Shown: positions 10,718 through 21,315 of the stretch, piece after piece
Position numbering within the stretch: position 1 is the stretch's first letter
Layout: every line of letters begins with the position of its first letter
Notes under the pieces: model-generated
Database searches by the model: none
Told to the model about the DNA's origin: nothing
Seen by the model: only the letters and a program-made list of their open reading frames with translations
Made by a program: the position numbers and the translations under genes
NCBI RefSeq assembly: GCF_000701445.1
Contig: NZ_JNIX01000016.1
Coordinates: 1-64,000, forward strand
Length of the DNA stretch: 64,000 nt
DNA from: Brevundimonas bacteroides DSM 4726
GTDB taxonomy: Bacteria > Pseudomonadota > Alphaproteobacteria > Caulobacterales > Caulobacteraceae
Direction of reading: 5' to 3'

Positions 10718-11119
10718 GTGGCCGATTTCCGACGCTTGAGCGACACCGTGCAGGTCGCGCCCCAGGTCGCCCTGTCCGACATCGGCGAAGCGGCGGCGCT
10801 GGGCGTCACAACGATCGTGTCCAACAGGCCCGACGGCGAGGATCCCGGTCAGCCCACGGCGGCCGAAGTGGCCGAGGCCGCGCGGGCGGCGGGCGTGGCG
10901 TTCGTCCATGCGCCGGTAAGCGGTTTCCCGGACGAGGCGGCGATCCATGCGGTCGGCGAGGTTCTGGCCAAGGGCGAGCCCGTCTGGATGTTCTGCCGAT
11001 CGGGCACGCGATCGGCCGTGACCTGGGCGCTGGCCATGCGGCGCGCCGGGGCCGATGCCGACGCCCTGCGCGAGGCCGGAGCTCGCGCCGGCTACGACCT
11101 CAGCCGGCTGCCGCTCTAG
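10718..11119 (+). CDS. TIGR01244/DUF442 family phosphatase- or sulfurtransferase-like protein
   Basis: A 133-residue protein of the DUF442 (beta-lactamase-hydrolase-like, TIGR01244) group, related to cysteine phosphatases and rhodaneses. The fold markers are DFRRLSDTVQVAPQ, VSNRPDGEDPGQP and the active-site loop WMFCRSGTRSAVTWA, with catalytic Cys and Arg in CRSGTR. Related proteins are involved in sulfide or persulfide handling, sometimes fused to metallo-beta-lactamase domains; a separate metallo-beta-lactamase gene follows 213 bases downstream. I chose the GTG at 10718 because GAGGAGG lies six bases upstream. Confidence 0.8.
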   Translation: MADFRRLSDTVQVAPQVALSDIGEAAALGVTTIVSNRPDGEDPGQPTAAEVAEAARAAGVAFVHAPVSGFPDEAAIHAVGEVLAKGEPVWMFCRSGTRSAVTWALAMRRAGADADALREAGARAGYDLSRLPL

Positions 11120-11265
11120 CGTTCGACGGCGACGCGGGCGGCGAAGGGCACAGGCTCGGGATCGCCGCAGGAGTGCAGCACCAGCTGCGCCGCCATGAGA
11201 CACAGGATGGCCGCCGCGATGGGCTGGAGCCGATTTGAGACAGAATAGGCGATGGCGCGGGCCAT
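11116..11265 (-). CDS. Small predicted membrane protein (49 residues)
   Basis: A short reading frame starting MARAIAYSVSNRLQP, with one hydrophobic segment (IAAAILCLMAAQLVLHSC, about residues 17-34) and a short polar C-terminus. A GGAG sequence lies about nine bases upstream of its ATG, and the frame fills most of an otherwise empty gap between two plus-strand genes. I do not recognise a family. The Cys after LVLHS could be a lipobox, but the context is not a good match. Treat as probable but unproven. Confidence 0.45.
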   Translation of the reverse strand: MARAIAYSVSNRLQPIAAAILCLMAAQLVLHSCGDPEPVPFAARVAVER

Positions 11266-11332
11266 TTTGGACGCTCCGAGACGGTTTACGATCCGTTAAG
11301 GCAAGGACCGCGCCGGGCGAGCAGGAGCCGGG

Positions 11333-12232
11333 ATGATTCCCTTCGTCAGAGACTTCGAGTTCGAGTACGGCCGCCGCGATCAGGTCTCGCCCCTGATCCA
11401 GCGGGTCATCGCGAACAATCCGGGGCCGTTCACCTTCACCGGGACGGGAACCTACATCGTCGGGCGCGACGCGCCGGGCGCGGGGGTCGCCGTGATCGAT
11501 CCGGGGCCGATGGACGAGACGCATCTGGACGCCCTGTTGGGGGCGGTCGAGGGCCGGCGCGTGACCCATGTGCTTGTGACCCACACCCATCGCGATCACG
11601 CCCCCCTCGCCCGCCCCTTCGCCCAGCGGACGGGCGCGCCCATCCTGGCCATGCGCCCGCCCGCGCGACAGACCCACGCCTCTGGCGGTCTGGATGAGGA
11701 CGAGGACGAGGCCTTCGCGCCCGATGTCATTCTGACAGGCGGAGAGCGGATCGAAGGCGACGGCTGGTCGATGACCGCTCTGGCCACGCCGGGCCATGCG
11801 TCGAACCACATGGCCTTCGCGCTGGAAGAGGAAAACGCCCTGTTCTGCGGCGACCACGTCATGGGCTGGTCGACGACGGTGGTCGCGCCGCCGGACGGAG
11901 ACATGGCGGATTACATGGCCAGTCTCGACGTTGTGATTACAGCGGGGTTCGACACCCTGTGGCCGACGCACGGCGCTCCGGTGACGCAGCCCGCCGCGTT
12001 TCTGGCGGCCTACCGGACGCATCGGCTCGAACGCGAGGCGCAGGTCGCAGCGCGGCTGGCGGCCGGGGACCGGACCATCGCGGAGATGGTGCCCAAGCTC
12101 TATGCAGCCGTCGACCAGCGGCTGTGGCCGGCGGCGAGCCTGTCGGTCTGGGCGCACCTGATCAAGCTGGTGAAGGAGGGTCGGGCCACCACCGACGGCG
12201 AGCCCACCCTGACGGCGACCTACGGCGCCTGA
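11333..12232 (+). CDS. Metallo-beta-lactamase fold hydrolase (LACTB2-like)
   Basis: A 299-residue MBL-fold hydrolase. Metal-binding motifs are HTHRDHAPL (HxHxDH, about residues 83-88), GHASNHMAF and CGDHVMG. The C-terminal ~80 residues form a winged-helix-like region, as in LACTB2/glyoxalase-II-like proteins, which act as nucleases or thioester hydrolases. The substrate here is unknown. An AGGAG ribosome-binding site lies just upstream of the ATG. The 3' end overlaps the convergent DUF1499 gene by 13 bases. Confidence 0.88.
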   Translation: MIPFVRDFEFEYGRRDQVSPLIQRVIANNPGPFTFTGTGTYIVGRDAPGAGVAVIDPGPMDETHLDALLGAVEGRRVTHVLVTHTHRDHAPLARPFAQRTGAPILAMRPPARQTHASGGLDEDEDEAFAPDVILTGGERIEGDGWSMTALATPGHASNHMAFALEEENALFCGDHVMGWSTTVVAPPDGDMADYMASLDVVITAGFDTLWPTHGAPVTQPAAFLAAYRTHRLEREAQVAARLAAGDRTIAEMVPKLYAAVDQRLWPAASLSVWAHLIKLVKEGRATTDGEPTLTATYGA

Positions 12233-12927
12233 AGGTTCGACACGATCGTCTGCAACAGTCCGCAGGCCTCACCGCCGTCGGGTCGCGCCTGGCGGGCCGA
12301 GACGCGGACGTCCGTCTGGCCGGGGCGGATGCGGATGACGGCGTCATGGTTGAAGCCGAACCAGAAGCCGGTGCGGGTGCCGTCGGCGCGGCCGACGCCG
12401 GAGCCCAGCACCGTGAACCCCGCCTGCTGCAGGGCGTAGGCGGCGACGCTGGGCGCGACCTGGGTCGGGACGGTCGCGGCCTGGCAGGCCCCGAAGGCGC
12501 TGGCAGTCAGGGTTGGCACGCCGGCGGCGCTGCGCTGATCCGCGAGGGTCCCGGAGAAGACCGGCGGCTCGGCCGGGTTGGTGGTGACATCGGCGAGGAG
12601 CGCGGGTCCCCCCGCGACCGGCAGGCCGTGAGAAGCGACATGGAGGCCATAGATGGTCGCCGTGACGGCGCCCGCCACCAGCCCGACCAGGGCGAAGGGC
12701 CCGGCCTTCTTCTCGCCCAGGGCCACGACGACGCCGCCTAGCGCCGCCACGGCCCCGAGCGCGGCGAACGCGAGCCCGACGCGCATGGCGAGAAGCGAAT
12801 AGCCGACGGTCCAGTCCCACACGCCGAGCTTCATCCCCGCGACGGCGACGAAGGCCACGGCGGGGCTCAGCAGCGTGAGGGCCAGCAGAACTCGCGCCCA
12901 GCGGACCGCGCGCGGAGCCTGGGCCAT
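12220..12927 (-). CDS. DUF1499 domain membrane protein
   Basis: A 235-residue protein with four predicted N-terminal membrane helices (about residues 10-30, 40-65, 75-95 and 100-120, including VGLAFAALGAVAALGGVVVAL). A periplasmic or cytoplasmic DUF1499-like domain of about 115 residues follows. The domain ends in DAVIRIRPGQTDVRVSARQARPDGG, a typical DUF1499 C-terminal pattern. The function of this family is unknown. It starts four bases after the acyl-CoA ligase stop and probably shares its transcript. Confidence 0.8.
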   Translation of the reverse strand: MAQAPRAVRWARVLLALTLLSPAVAFVAVAGMKLGVWDWTVGYSLLAMRVGLAFAALGAVAALGGVVVALGEKKAGPFALVGLVAGAVTATIYGLHVASHGLPVAGGPALLADVTTNPAEPPVFSGTLADQRSAAGVPTLTASAFGACQAATVPTQVAPSVAAYALQQAGFTVLGSGVGRADGTRTGFWFGFNHDAVIRIRPGQTDVRVSARQARPDGGEACGLLQTIVSNLQAP

Positions 12928-12931
12928 TGGG

Positions 12932-14578
<1,647 letters not shown>

Positions 14579-14762
14579 CACGTTCCCTCGGAAAATGCCC
14601 CTGCTGAAGGCGAGGCTTGGCGGCAACCTAGCCGAGGTGATCACCGGCAAGCAACGTGACGCTAGGTCATCTTGGGGCGATGAAGACAGCTTCGCCGTTG
14701 CCTCTGCGTGCGTTTTGGCCTTCTCTCCCCGGCGTCGGACCCGAAACAAGGAAAACAAGACC

Positions 14763-15359
14763 ATGCGCCTTATCGCCCGGACCGCCCTCGCCCTGACCGT
14801 CGTGGCCGCCCTGGCCGCCTGTGATCGGTCCATCGAGCCGGCCGCAGAGACGGCCGCTCCCGCCGGAGCGCCTTCCGAGGCCGCGGCGCCGGCCGCAGCC
14901 GCGCAACAGACCGGTGGTCTGGCCATCGAAGGTGAAGGGCTACGGGTGTTCGACGCCTCAGGCGCGGCGCGCGCACTGCCCTTCGGCACGCCGCAGGAGT
15001 CCGTCATCACCGCGGTGAACATCGCCGTGGGCGGCCCGGCTCCGGAACAGTCCACCAACGAGGAGTGCGGTCAGGGACCCGTCCAGTTCGCGCAATACGC
15101 CAACGGCCTGCAGCTGCTGTTCCAGAATGGAGAGTTCCGGGGCTGGTTCCTGCGTGAGGCAGGCCTGACGACCGCAGACGGGATCGGCGTGGGCACGAGC
15201 CGAGCGGACCTGAACGCGGCGCGCACCGTCGAGATCCAGACCGACTCGACGCTGGGCATCGAGTTCACGGCGGGCGACCTGGGCGGTTTCCTCACGGCCG
15301 CGGACGGGTCGGGCACCGTGGAATCCCTCTACGCAGGCGACACCTGCTTCTTCCGCTAG
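14763..15359 (+). CDS. Hypothetical lipoprotein
   Basis: A 198-residue protein with a lipoprotein signal peptide: MRLIARTALALTVVAALAAC, lipobox LAAC, with Cys20 as the lipidation site. An Ala/Pro-rich linker (residues 25-50) leads to a soluble domain of about 145 residues containing two cysteines (NEECGQG and GDTCFFR). The domain has phrases such as LQLLFQNGEFRGWFL but no family I recognise. It is divergent from the acyl-CoA ligase, with 184 bases between the two starts. Confidence 0.75.
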   Translation: MRLIARTALALTVVAALAACDRSIEPAAETAAPAGAPSEAAAPAAAAQQTGGLAIEGEGLRVFDASGAARALPFGTPQESVITAVNIAVGGPAPEQSTNEECGQGPVQFAQYANGLQLLFQNGEFRGWFLREAGLTTADGIGVGTSRADLNAARTVEIQTDSTLGIEFTAGDLGGFLTAADGSGTVESLYAGDTCFFR

Positions 15360-15385
15360 AGGCGCGGGGCGGCTAGAGCCCCGCC

Positions 15386-16039
15386 ATGACCATCCTCATC
15401 GCCATCACCGGAGGCTCGGGCTCGGGCAAGTCGACGCTGGCCGAGACCGTGGCGGCGGTGCTGCCGACGGGTCAGGCGGTGCTGCTGCGCGAGGACTCCT
15501 ACTACCGTGACGCTGCCTCCCTGCCCGGCTTCGATGCGGCGACGTTCGACTTCGACGACGTGGCGGCGCGCGATCACGAGCGGCTGAAGGCCGACCTGGG
15601 CGCCTTGAAGGCCGGACGCGATATCGTCGCCCCGATCTATTCCTTTATCACCCACGGCCGAGAGCCGGGTGGAGAGCCGGTGCGGGCGGCGCCGGTCGTG
15701 ATCGTGGAAGGCACACACCTGCTGTGCACGCCGTCGCTCGCCGATCTGTTCGACATCCGGGTGTTCGTGGACACGCCGGCCGACATCCGCTTCATCCGAC
15801 GCCTGCTGCGGGATCAGGCCGAGCGCGGGCGGACGGCGGGCTCGGTGATCGACCAGTATCTGAAGACCGTCCGTCCCGGACACGAAAGGCTGACCGAGCC
15901 GTCGCGCACACGGGCCGACTTCATCGTGGCCGATGCTACTGCCGCTGTGCGGCTCGAGGACCCGCAGGCGGTCGTGCGGCTGGCCGCACCGCTGCTGGCC
16001 CATCCCTTGCTCGCCAAGCTGATGAATTCAGAACCGTAA
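15386..16039 (+). CDS. udk: Uridine kinase-like P-loop kinase
   Basis: A 217-residue nucleoside kinase of the uridine kinase/phosphoribulokinase family, phosphorylating uridine or cytidine in pyrimidine salvage. It shows a Walker A GGSGSGKST at residues 9-17, the REDSYYRD substrate loop, a FDFDDVAARDHERL segment, and VVIVEGTHLL as Walker B. The length matches bacterial Udk. It begins 26 bases after the lipoprotein gene. Family assignment is firm; substrate specificity is by homology. Confidence 0.87.
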   Translation: MTILIAITGGSGSGKSTLAETVAAVLPTGQAVLLREDSYYRDAASLPGFDAATFDFDDVAARDHERLKADLGALKAGRDIVAPIYSFITHGREPGGEPVRAAPVVIVEGTHLLCTPSLADLFDIRVFVDTPADIRFIRRLLRDQAERGRTAGSVIDQYLKTVRPGHERLTEPSRTRADFIVADATAAVRLEDPQAVVRLAAPLLAHPLLAKLMNSEP

Positions 16040-16091
16040 CGGTGTTCGTCCGTATTCCGGTTGTGCGCGGATTGGTTTAGGCGTGCTGCCG

Positions 16092-16727
16092 ATGGACTCG
16101 CACGCCACCGGCATTCTGCCCGACCTGAAACCCGGCCAGGACAAGCGACGGGACACGATCGTGCGGGAAGCCCGACGGTTCTTCATGAGCCAGGGCTATG
16201 CCTCGACCCGGATCGAGCCGATCGCGCGGGCGGCCTGCGTCTCGACTGCGACGCTCTATGCATACTTTCCGTCTAAGGAGCATCTGTTCGGGGCGGTGAT
16301 CGAGAACGCCGCCGATGATTTTGCCCGCCAGATGGAATGCGTTCGGTTGACCGACGGACCCGCGCGCGAGGTGCTGACTGGCTTCGCGCTGGCCTACGCC
16401 CGTTTCATGGGCGATCCTTTTGTGCGCGCGGTGTTCCGACTGGTCATGGCCGAGCGGCCGCGCTTCCGAGAGGTCGCCCGGCGATTCTTCGACAGGGGAC
16501 GAAGCGATTTCGGACGTCCCCTGATCCAGGCGCTGCAGACCCTCGCGGACCGCGGCGAGATCCGGTTCGACAAAGCGTCGTGGGCGGCGGGCCAGCTGAT
16601 GGGCATGGTCGAGCATCCGGTCTTCTTCATGCCCCTGGTGACCGGCGACGAGGTGCAGGCGGAACGTTCGCCAGAGAAGATCGCCTCGGACGCTGTCGAG
16701 ACGTTCCTGGCCCGCTACGGGACCTGA
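16092..16727 (+). CDS. TetR/AcrR family transcriptional regulator
   Basis: A repressor-type regulator of about 211 residues. The N-terminal helix-turn-helix covers about residues 20-65 (IVREARRFFMSQGYAS, IARAACVSTATLYAYFPSKEHLF), the typical TetR signature. The C-terminal ligand domain is helical. The ligand and targets are unknown; neither neighbour (udk, pdxH) suggests one, and no palindrome stands out just upstream. The start could also be the GTG at 16083, three codons earlier; neither has a strong ribosome-binding site. Confidence 0.88.
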   Translation: MDSHATGILPDLKPGQDKRRDTIVREARRFFMSQGYASTRIEPIARAACVSTATLYAYFPSKEHLFGAVIENAADDFARQMECVRLTDGPAREVLTGFALAYARFMGDPFVRAVFRLVMAERPRFREVARRFFDRGRSDFGRPLIQALQTLADRGEIRFDKASWAAGQLMGMVEHPVFFMPLVTGDEVQAERSPEKIASDAVETFLARYGT

Positions 16728-16731
16728 CGCC

Positions 16732-17406
16732 TCAGGGCTGGAGCCGGGTCTTCGTCCAGCCCTCGCTTGAGCGGTCGAACCTCAGCCGGTCGTGCAGCCG
16801 ATAGGGTCGGTCGCGCCAGAACTCCACCGAACGCGGGACGACGCGCCAGCCTGTCCAGTGGGGCGGCCGGGGCGGCTCGACGCCCTCAAACCGCGCGGTC
16901 TCGCGGGCGACGGCGGCTTCCAGGGCGGCGCGATCCGGCAGGGGTCGGGACTGGTCCGAGGCCCAGGCGCCGATCCGGCTTTCGCGAGCACGACTGGCGA
17001 AATAGGCGTCGGCTTCGGCCACAGTGACGGCTTCGACGGTGCCGCGCACGCGGACCTGCCGGCGCAGGGTCTTCCAGTGGAACAGCAGGGCCACATGCGG
17101 CTTGCCCGACAGTTGCAGGCCCTTGGCGCTCTCGGCATTCGAGTAGAAGGTCAGGCCGCGCGCATCGATGTCCTTGAGCAGCACCATGCGGCTGTCGGGC
17201 ACGCCGTCGGCATCGACGGTCGACAGGGCCATCGCATTGGGATCGTTCGGCTCATGAGCGCGGGCGTCGGCCAGCCAGTCGACGATCAGGCCGATGGGCT
17301 CGGCGCGGTCGAAGATGGTTTCGTCGCCGTTGGCGGCGAGCGCGGCGGCGTAGTCGCGGGCGTATTCCTCGCGGCTGGGGCTGGGCGGGATCACGGGGCT
17401 GGTCAT
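16732..17406 (-). CDS. pdxH: Pyridoxamine 5'-phosphate oxidase
   Basis: FMN-dependent enzyme of 224 residues that oxidises pyridoxine or pyridoxamine 5'-phosphate to pyridoxal 5'-phosphate (vitamin B6 synthesis and salvage). Family hallmarks are [37 protein letters not shown], the FMN/PLP-binding stretch [16 protein letters not shown] and the C-terminal RLHDRLRF. The ATG at 17406 gives the usual length. It lies convergent to the TetR gene and divergent from the DnaJ-like gene. Confidence 0.95.
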   Translation of the reverse strand: MTSPVIPPSPSREEYARDYAAALAANGDETIFDRAEPIGLIVDWLADARAHEPNDPNAMALSTVDADGVPDSRMVLLKDIDARGLTFYSNAESAKGLQLSGKPHVALLFHWKTLRRQVRVRGTVEAVTVAEADAYFASRARESRIGAWASDQSRPLPDRAALEAAVARETARFEGVEPPRPPHWTGWRVVPRSVEFWRDRPYRLHDRLRFDRSSEGWTKTRLQP

Positions 17407-17482
17407 GAGGACGCTATAGCAAGCGGTGCCGCGGCCCGCACGGTTAACCCCGCCTTGACCATGATCGCGGCCTATTCGTCGC

Positions 17483-18202
17483 ATGTCCGCCTCCGGCCCC
17501 TCCCTGACCGACGCCTTCGCCGTCCTGGGCCTGCACGGGCCGACGGATCAGGCGGCGGTCGTGCGAGCCTTCCGCCTGGCGGTGAAGTCGGCGCGGCCCG
17601 ACCTCCCCGGCGGCGACGACGAGCGGTTCCGGAGAGTCATCGCCGCCTATCGCTTGATCCAGTCGCGCGGAGGCGTCCGCGCCGCCCTCGCCGCCCCGCG
17701 CCAGCGCCCGGCCGCCCTGCCCGTCATCGGCCTGACCCCGCATCAGGCGTTGGAAGGCGGGATCGCTGAGGTTCGTCTTGGCGGGCGGACGCTGCGTGTG
17801 CGCGCTCCGGCCGGGATGCGATCGGGCGAGCACCTGCGCCTGAGAGGCGCCGCCGACGATGGTGGGGACCTGCATCTGCCCGTTCTGATCCGCTCAAGCG
17901 AGGGTCTGACGGTGGTCGGTGATGATCTGCACATGACCTGGGACACGCCGCGTCGTCTGCTGACCGATGGCGGGCGGATCGAGATCGAAACCCATGCGGG
18001 TTCGCACGCGGCGTGGGTCACAGCCGGTCTGTCCCATCCCGTACGGCTGAGGCTGCGCGGGCTGGGCCTGCCCGCGCGCGGACGGCGCCCGCAGGGGCAT
18101 CTGTTCGTGCACCTGACGCCCGCCGATGACGTGCCGTCAGCGGCCGAGGATCTGCTGGCCCGCTTCACCCGCGTCTGGACGCCGGACCGGCTGGCGGCCT
18201 AA
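17483..18202 (+). CDS. DnaJ-like protein with degenerate J domain
   Basis: A 239-residue protein with an N-terminal J-like domain (residues about 8-65) and a DnaJ C-terminal substrate-binding-like domain (about 80-225), as in CbpA-type proteins without a zinc finger. The universal HPD motif that stimulates DnaK is changed to RPD at residues 38-40 (SARPDLPGG), so classical co-chaperone activity is doubtful. The C-terminal part has the repeated GxxLRLRG pattern ([32 protein letters not shown]). It ends 12 bases before aroC and is probably co-transcribed with it. Confidence 0.82.
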   Translation: MSASGPSLTDAFAVLGLHGPTDQAAVVRAFRLAVKSARPDLPGGDDERFRRVIAAYRLIQSRGGVRAALAAPRQRPAALPVIGLTPHQALEGGIAEVRLGGRTLRVRAPAGMRSGEHLRLRGAADDGGDLHLPVLIRSSEGLTVVGDDLHMTWDTPRRLLTDGGRIEIETHAGSHAAWVTAGLSHPVRLRLRGLGLPARGRRPQGHLFVHLTPADDVPSAAEDLLARFTRVWTPDRLAA

Positions 18203-18214
18203 GCGTCGCGGGTC

Positions 18215-19300
18215 ATGTCCCACAACACCTTCGGCCATCTGTTTCGCGTCACGACCTGGGGCGAGAGCCACGGGCCGGCGATCGGCTGTGTCGTCGACGG
18301 CTGCCCGCCGCTGATCTCCCTGACCGAAGTCGATCTCCAGCCTTGGCTGGACCGCAGGAAGCCTGGCGGCAGTCGCTTCGTCACCCAGAGGAAGGAGAGC
18401 GACACCGCTCGTATCCTGTCCGGTGTGTTCGATGACGGCGCTGGGCCGGTGACGACTGGCACGCCTATCGCCATCCAGATCGAGAACGAGGACGCGCGTT
18501 CCAAGGACTATGGCGAGATCGCCCGCGCCTATCGCCCCGGCCACGCCGACGTCACCTATCAGACCAAGTACGGCGTGCGCGATCATCGCGGCGGCGGCCG
18601 GTCCTCGGCGCGCGAGACCGCCAGCCGGGTCGCTGCGGGCGCGGTGGCGAGAAAGGTGCTGGGCGACGAGGTGGTCATCCGCGCCGGCGTAGTGCAGCTG
18701 GGGCCGCACCGGATCGCGGCAGACGCCGTGGATTTCGACGCCGTCTACGACAACCCGCTGTTCGCGGCCTCGGTCGAGGCCGTTCCGGCGTGGGAGGCGT
18801 ATCTAGACGAGGTCCGCAAGGCAGGCTCGTCGATCGGCGCCGTGGTGGCGCTGGAGGTCTCGGGCGTCCCTGCGGGCTGGGGTGCGCCGCTCTACGGCAA
18901 GCTGGACGCGGAACTGGCCGCCGCGCTGATGAGCATCAACGCCGTCAAGGGCGTGGAGATCGGCGCGGGCTTCGGCGCGGCGGAGCTATCGGGCGAGGAC
19001 AACGCCGACGAGATGCGGCTGGGGCCGGATGGCCAGATCGAATACCTGTCCAACCACGCGGGCGGCATTCTGGGCGGCATCTCGACGGGCCAGACGATCA
19101 CGGCGCGGGTGGCGTTCAAGCCGACCTCGTCGATCCTGGCGCCACGCCGAACGGTGACGCGCGACAGGACCGAGACCGATCTTAGGACCAAGGGCCGTCA
19201 CGACCCCTGTGTGGCACTGCGGGGTGTGCCCGTGGTCGAGGCGATGGCCGCCTGCGTGCTGGCCGATGCGATGCTGAGGCACCGCGCGCAGGTCGGCTGA
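18215..19300 (+). CDS. aroC: Chorismate synthase
   Basis: Converts 5-enolpyruvylshikimate 3-phosphate to chorismate, the last step of the shikimate pathway, using reduced FMN. The 361 residues start [20 protein letters not shown] and contain [15 protein letters not shown] and the C-terminal [22 protein letters not shown] signature (residues about 315-332). Length matches the family. It directly follows the DnaJ-like gene on the same strand. Confidence 0.97.
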   Translation: MSHNTFGHLFRVTTWGESHGPAIGCVVDGCPPLISLTEVDLQPWLDRRKPGGSRFVTQRKESDTARILSGVFDDGAGPVTTGTPIAIQIENEDARSKDYGEIARAYRPGHADVTYQTKYGVRDHRGGGRSSARETASRVAAGAVARKVLGDEVVIRAGVVQLGPHRIAADAVDFDAVYDNPLFAASVEAVPAWEAYLDEVRKAGSSIGAVVALEVSGVPAGWGAPLYGKLDAELAAALMSINAVKGVEIGAGFGAAELSGEDNADEMRLGPDGQIEYLSNHAGGILGGISTGQTITARVAFKPTSSILAPRRTVTRDRTETDLRTKGRHDPCVALRGVPVVEAMAACVLADAMLRHRAQVG

Positions 19301-19305
19301 GACGG

Positions 19306-19842
19306 TCAGAGGGTGAGCGTGGGGAGCAGGCGCTCTCCGAGGGCGACGGCCGCGACGCCGATCTGGATCAGGACCAGCAGGCCGATCAGCGGCGCGAGGC
19401 GCGGTCGGACGCGCCTTGCGCTCCAGACGGCCAGCCCGAGCAGGATCAGGATGACCAGGGCGTGGATGGCCCAGGGGCCCACGCCCCAGGAGAGGCCGAG
19501 GCGCGCCTCGTCGTTTGGATTACCTAGGCTCGCGAAGGCGGCCAGGATCCTCATGAACAGCGCCGACAGGACGATGCCGAGGGCGATCAGGCCCGGTCGC
19601 GTGCGGATCCACAAGGCGGCGACCAACCCTTGCAAGAGAGTCACCGCCGGTCCTGCTGCGGCGACCAGATCGCGGTGCAGGTCGCTGTCATAGGCGCCGC
19701 CGCCCGCCAGGCCGGAACTGTTCGCCCGCACGAAGATCTCATAACCGAGCGCGGCCCCGGTCAGACCGTGAGCCAGCTCATGCAGGGCGAAGGTCGCCGC
19801 CACCGTCAGCAGGACCAGCACGCCCAGGCGTATCGCCTTCAT
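19306..19842 (-). CDS. Small membrane protein with HELAH motif (M50-like putative metalloprotease)
   Basis: A 178-residue polytopic membrane protein with about five hydrophobic helices. The first helix carries HELAH at residues 21-25, an HExxH zinc-binding motif inside a membrane segment, as in site-2 protease-like (M50) families. A third metal ligand might come from DLVAAAGPAVTLLQG. The function and substrate are unknown. The ATG at 19842 has GGAGGGG five bases upstream, better than the GTG four codons earlier. It is convergent with aroC. Confidence 0.7.
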   Translation of the reverse strand: MKAIRLGVLVLLTVAATFALHELAHGLTGAALGYEIFVRANSSGLAGGGAYDSDLHRDLVAAAGPAVTLLQGLVAALWIRTRPGLIALGIVLSALFMRILAAFASLGNPNDEARLGLSWGVGPWAIHALVILILLGLAVWSARRVRPRLAPLIGLLVLIQIGVAAVALGERLLPTLTL

Positions 19843-19934
19843 TCGCCCCTCCACCTCATTGAGCGACGTTACGACGATCCCGGCCGCAGAGGCGTGAAGA
19901 TTAGGTCATCTTTGGTTCACCAAGACCGTGCCAC

Positions 19935-20216
19935 ATGCCACCCATGATCCAAGCCCTGCGCCGCGCCGCCGCCCTGTCCGCCGTTCTGGCGGGCTCCTTG
20001 ATGCTCCAGGGGTGCCTGGTCGGGGCCGTCGTTGGCACGGCCGGAGCCGTCGTGGGCGGAGCGGCCAAGGCGACGGGGGCGGTCGTCGGCGCGGGCGTCG
20101 ACGCCGTGACCACTTCGGACGAGGAGACGCGCGCCCGCCGCGAGCGCGAGCAGCGCGAGTATGAGCGCGAGCAGCGCCGCTGCGAGGAACGGCAGCGCCA
20201 GGGACGGCGCTGCTAG
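19935..20216 (+). CDS. Small glycine-zipper lipoprotein
   Basis: A 93-residue protein with a lipoprotein signal peptide and lipobox LQGC (Cys27). An Ala/Gly/Val-rich glycine-zipper-like segment (VGAVVGTAGAVVGGAAK, residues about 29-57) follows, then a highly charged coiled-coil tail of Arg and Glu repeats ending in Cys. It is probably an outer-membrane-anchored small lipoprotein; function unknown. ATG at 19944 is an alternative start. It is convergent with the GNAT gene, overlapping its end by four bases. Confidence 0.72.
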   Translation: MPPMIQALRRAAALSAVLAGSLMLQGCLVGAVVGTAGAVVGGAAKATGAVVGAGVDAVTTSDEETRARREREQREYEREQRRCEERQRQGRRC

Positions 20217-20680
20217 AGGCGCTTCTCCACCGCGTAGTTGTGGATCGGCACGCCGGCGACCTCGAAGTCCCGGCGATGCAGGACGACGAATCCGCGCCGG
20301 ACGAAGAAGCGGCGAGCCGCTTCGCTGGCCTCCGAATAGAGACGCTGGACATCGGCTGAGCGAGCGATCTGCTCCACCGCATCCAGCAACCGGTCGGCGA
20401 CGCCACGGCCTTGGACCTCCGGCGCGACGTATAGGAAGTCGATGTGGCCGTCGGCTTCCAGATCGATGAAGCCCAATAGCTCGCCCTCTGCCCGGTCGGC
20501 GACGAAGGCCCAACGGCCGTCCTGCATGCGCTCGGCGAAGTGTATGGCCGACGGGCCGGCGCCGGCCCAGGCCTCGACCTGCACGGGTGCATAGTCCGAG
20601 GGCCCCACCGCCCGCACGGACCTCTGATACAGCGCGGCCATCGCCTCAGCGTCGCCAGGCGTGTACGGCCGAACCCGCAT
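20213..20680 (-). CDS. GNAT family N-acetyltransferase
   Basis: A 155-residue acetyl-CoA-dependent acyltransferase. The GNAT core is visible: [18 protein letters not shown] at the start, then IDFLYVAPEVQGRGVADRLLD, which holds the acetyl-CoA-binding Q-x-x-G-x-G/A pattern (VQGRGVA), and AARRFFVRRGFV at the C-terminal end. The substrate is unknown. Its ATG overlaps the queE stop by one base (TGATG), so it is the third cistron of queC-queE-GNAT, but a role in queuosine synthesis is not established. Confidence 0.85.
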   Translation of the reverse strand: MRVRPYTPGDAEAMAALYQRSVRAVGPSDYAPVQVEAWAGAGPSAIHFAERMQDGRWAFVADRAEGELLGFIDLEADGHIDFLYVAPEVQGRGVADRLLDAVEQIARSADVQRLYSEASEAARRFFVRRGFVVLHRRDFEVAGVPIHNYAVEKRL

Positions 20681-21315
20681 CAGCGCACGCCGATGTATTT
20701 GTGCGTCTGGACGCTGAGCCGCCATTTCGGGTTGGCCAGGCAGTAGTCGATCGCCGCAGCCGTGTTCGCCGCCTGATCAGGCCCATCCATCGGCTGCAGC
20801 CAGAAGCGGTCGAAGGCGAGGTCTTCGAAGCGGTCGGGCATGGCGAGCGGTTGCGGATAGACCAGCTTCAGCTCCTGACCAGTCGTCTGCACCACCGCCG
20901 CGGCGGCCTTGGGGCTGACGCAGATCCAGTCGATGCCGGGGGGCGCGGCGATAGTGCCGTTGGTCTCCAGGGCGATCTCGAAGCCGCGCGCCTTCAGCGC
21001 CGCGATCAGGACCGGGTCCAGTTGCAGCAGCGGCTCTCCGCCGGTGCAGACGACCAGACGCGGGTCGCCGTCGCGGCCGATCCAGAAGGCGGCGACGTGG
21101 TCGGCGAGGGCCTCGGCATCGGCGAACTTGCCGCCACCGTCGCCGTCGGTGCCGACGAAGTCGGTGTCGCAGAAGGTGCAGACGGCAGTCGCGCGATCCT
21201 GCTCGCGCCCGCTCCACAGATTGCAACCGGCGAAGCGCAAGAAGACGGCGGGGCGGCCGGCCTGACCGCCCTCCCCCTGGATCGTCAGGAAGGTCTCCTT
21301 GACCGAATAGGTCAT
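20680..21315 (-). CDS. queE: 7-carboxy-7-deazaguanine synthase
   Basis: Radical SAM enzyme of 211 residues that converts 6-carboxytetrahydropterin to 7-carboxy-7-deazaguanine, in the queuosine (preQ0) pathway. The iron-sulfur cluster cysteines are Cys31, Cys46 and Cys49, a CX14CX2C spacing known for one QueE subgroup in place of the usual CX3CX2[19 protein letters not shown] and TGGEPLLQ are also diagnostic. Its ATG overlaps the queC stop by four bases (ATGA). The start at 21315 gives the standard N-terminus [16 protein letters not shown]. Confidence 0.94.
   Translation of the reverse strand: MTYSVKETFLTIQGEGGQAGRPAVFLRFAGCNLWSGREQDRATAVCTFCDTDFVGTDGDGGGKFADAEALADHVAAFWIGRDGDPRLVVCTGGEPLLQLDPVLIAALKARGFEIALETNGTIAAPPGIDWICVSPKAAAAVVQTTGQELKLVYPQPLAMPDRFEDLAFDRFWLQPMDGPDQAANTAAAIDYCLANPKWRLSVQTHKYIGVR

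Noticed and set aside
14579..15058. Extended N-terminus of the acyl-CoA ligase (about 160 extra residues)
   Set aside because: It would overlap the divergent lipoprotein gene and has no homology; the ATG at 14578 has a good ribosome-binding site and normal family length.
16083..16727. TetR gene as regulator of the 10-4-10 operators
   Set aside because: It lies 17 kb or more from either site, has no similar palindrome at its own promoter, and nothing links it to those genes.
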